Assembly: GCA_016290295.1 (NCBI GenBank)
Contig: JAEETJ010000016.1
Location: 1-62,118 of the forward strand
Direction of reading: 5' to 3'
Length of the DNA stretch: 62,118 nucleotides
Source of the DNA: Bacteroidales bacterium
Lineage (GTDB): Bacteria > Bacteroidota > Bacteroidia > Bacteroidales > WCHB1-69
Within the stretch, counting starts at the first letter, position 1, and every line of letters begins with the position of its first letter. The notes beneath the pieces are model-generated. The model saw nothing but the letters and a program-made list of their open reading frames with translations, was not told where the DNA came from and made no database searches. This document shows, piece by piece, positions 61,967 to 62,118 of this stretch. The position numbers and the translations under genes were made by a program.

Positions 61967-61975
61967 GCAAAGATA
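61967..61975 (-). promoter_or_regulatory. -7 promoter motif TATCTTTGC directly before the Rhs tip gene
   Basis: The minus strand reads TATCTTTGC only 3 bp before the ATG at 61963. A start a few bases downstream would give an almost leaderless transcript, or translation may begin further in. Confidence 0.5.
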
Positions 61976-62000
61976 TTTTTACCTATTAAATTTACTTGCT

Positions 62001-62118
62001 TTAGTGTTTCGTTATTATAAATTCAACACGGCGGTTTTGCTTAGAATCTTCATTGATAAAACAAATTTTTCTTTCTTTTTCGGGTAACGCATTACAATTA
62101 ATCAGGGGATTATAATTA
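62001..62118 (-). CDS. C-terminal end of an OmpA-family protein (partial)
   Basis: The minus strand is open from the right edge to TAA at 62003-62001, giving 39 residues that end with SKQNRRVEFIITKH. NRRVEFxI is the final strand of the OmpA-like peptidoglycan-binding domain. Preceding residues (NPLINCNALPEKERKICF) fit the variable loop with two Cys found in Bacteroidota members. The N-terminal part lies outside the window. Such proteins tie the outer membrane to the wall. The Rhs tip promoter follows 26 bp after the stop. Confidence 0.75.
   Translation of the reverse strand, partial: NYNPLINCNALPEKERKICFINEDSKQNRRVEFIITKH

Noticed and set aside
1-62118. tRNA, rRNA, tmRNA or riboswitch genes
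   Set aside because: I looked for cloverleaf-type arms and known conserved cores and saw none. A covariance-model scan would be needed to exclude short RNAs.

Overview
The window looks like chromosomal DNA of an uncultured, probably gut- or rumen-type member of the Bacteroidales (Bacteroidota). Four things point there. About twenty genes are preceded by the Bacteroidota -7 promoter motif TAnnTTTGC, and Shine-Dalgarno sequences are scarce. Type IX secretion (T9SS) / gliding-motility C-terminal domains are present. Lineage-typical families occur (DUF2851, a DUF5618-like protein, a DUF4249-like lipoprotein, C10 peptidase, FISUMP domain, outer-membrane beta-barrels). Spacers are filled with short repeated AT-rich words.

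Layout. 1-4.1 kb: a giant secreted C10 cysteine protease on the minus strand, cut by the left edge, with near-identical 181-residue repeats. 4.3-8.1 kb: S41 protease, O-antigen-ligase-like membrane protein and cytidine deaminase. 8.2-13.9 kb: beta-barrel protein, then a panB / pseudouridine synthase / mfd run with overlapping ends. 13.9-24.7 kb: small secreted proteins, MBL-fold lipoprotein, esterase, polysaccharide flippase, FISUMP lipoprotein, a 21-bp hairpin repeat array, cysS and a VanX-type dipeptidase. 24.7-26.4 kb: a REP-associated tyrosine transposase (RAYT) gene between two blocks of its probable hairpin repeats. 26.5-38.2 kb: Mrp ATPase, two SGNH hydrolases, grpE-dnaJ behind a near-perfect sigma-54 promoter, a LolD-like ATPase, pepD, TlyA-like methyltransferase, tadA, a beta-barrel and a DUF4249-like lipoprotein. 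38.3-46.4 kb (minus): pyrF-pyrK-pyrD, a GH78 rhamnosidase with an unexplained C-terminal extension, and a SulP transporter. 46.7-53.0 kb: a CobW GTPase with a His-rich loop; a T9SS-exported fibronectin-repeat protein with an M16-like protein lacking its zinc motif; and an ECF sigma factor with an anti-sigma-like membrane protein that ends in a T9SS type B sorting domain. 53.2-59.7 kb: alkyladenine glycosylase, DUF2851, hypothetical envelope proteins and an OPT transporter. 59.8-62.1 kb: nuclease/transposase and Rhs remnants, an orphan Rhs tip (likely toxin) with a membrane immunity candidate, and the 3' end of an OmpA-family gene.

Functional themes are the cell envelope and secretion, pyrimidine metabolism, protein folding and DNA repair. 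The most novel-looking signals are the sigma/anti-sigma pair carrying a T9SS sorting domain, the RAYT with its REPIN-like arrays (and several unrelated hairpin families built to the same plan), the sigma-54 promoter at grpE-dnaJ, and the orphan Rhs tip cassette. All functions are inferred by reading the sequence; no database search was run.
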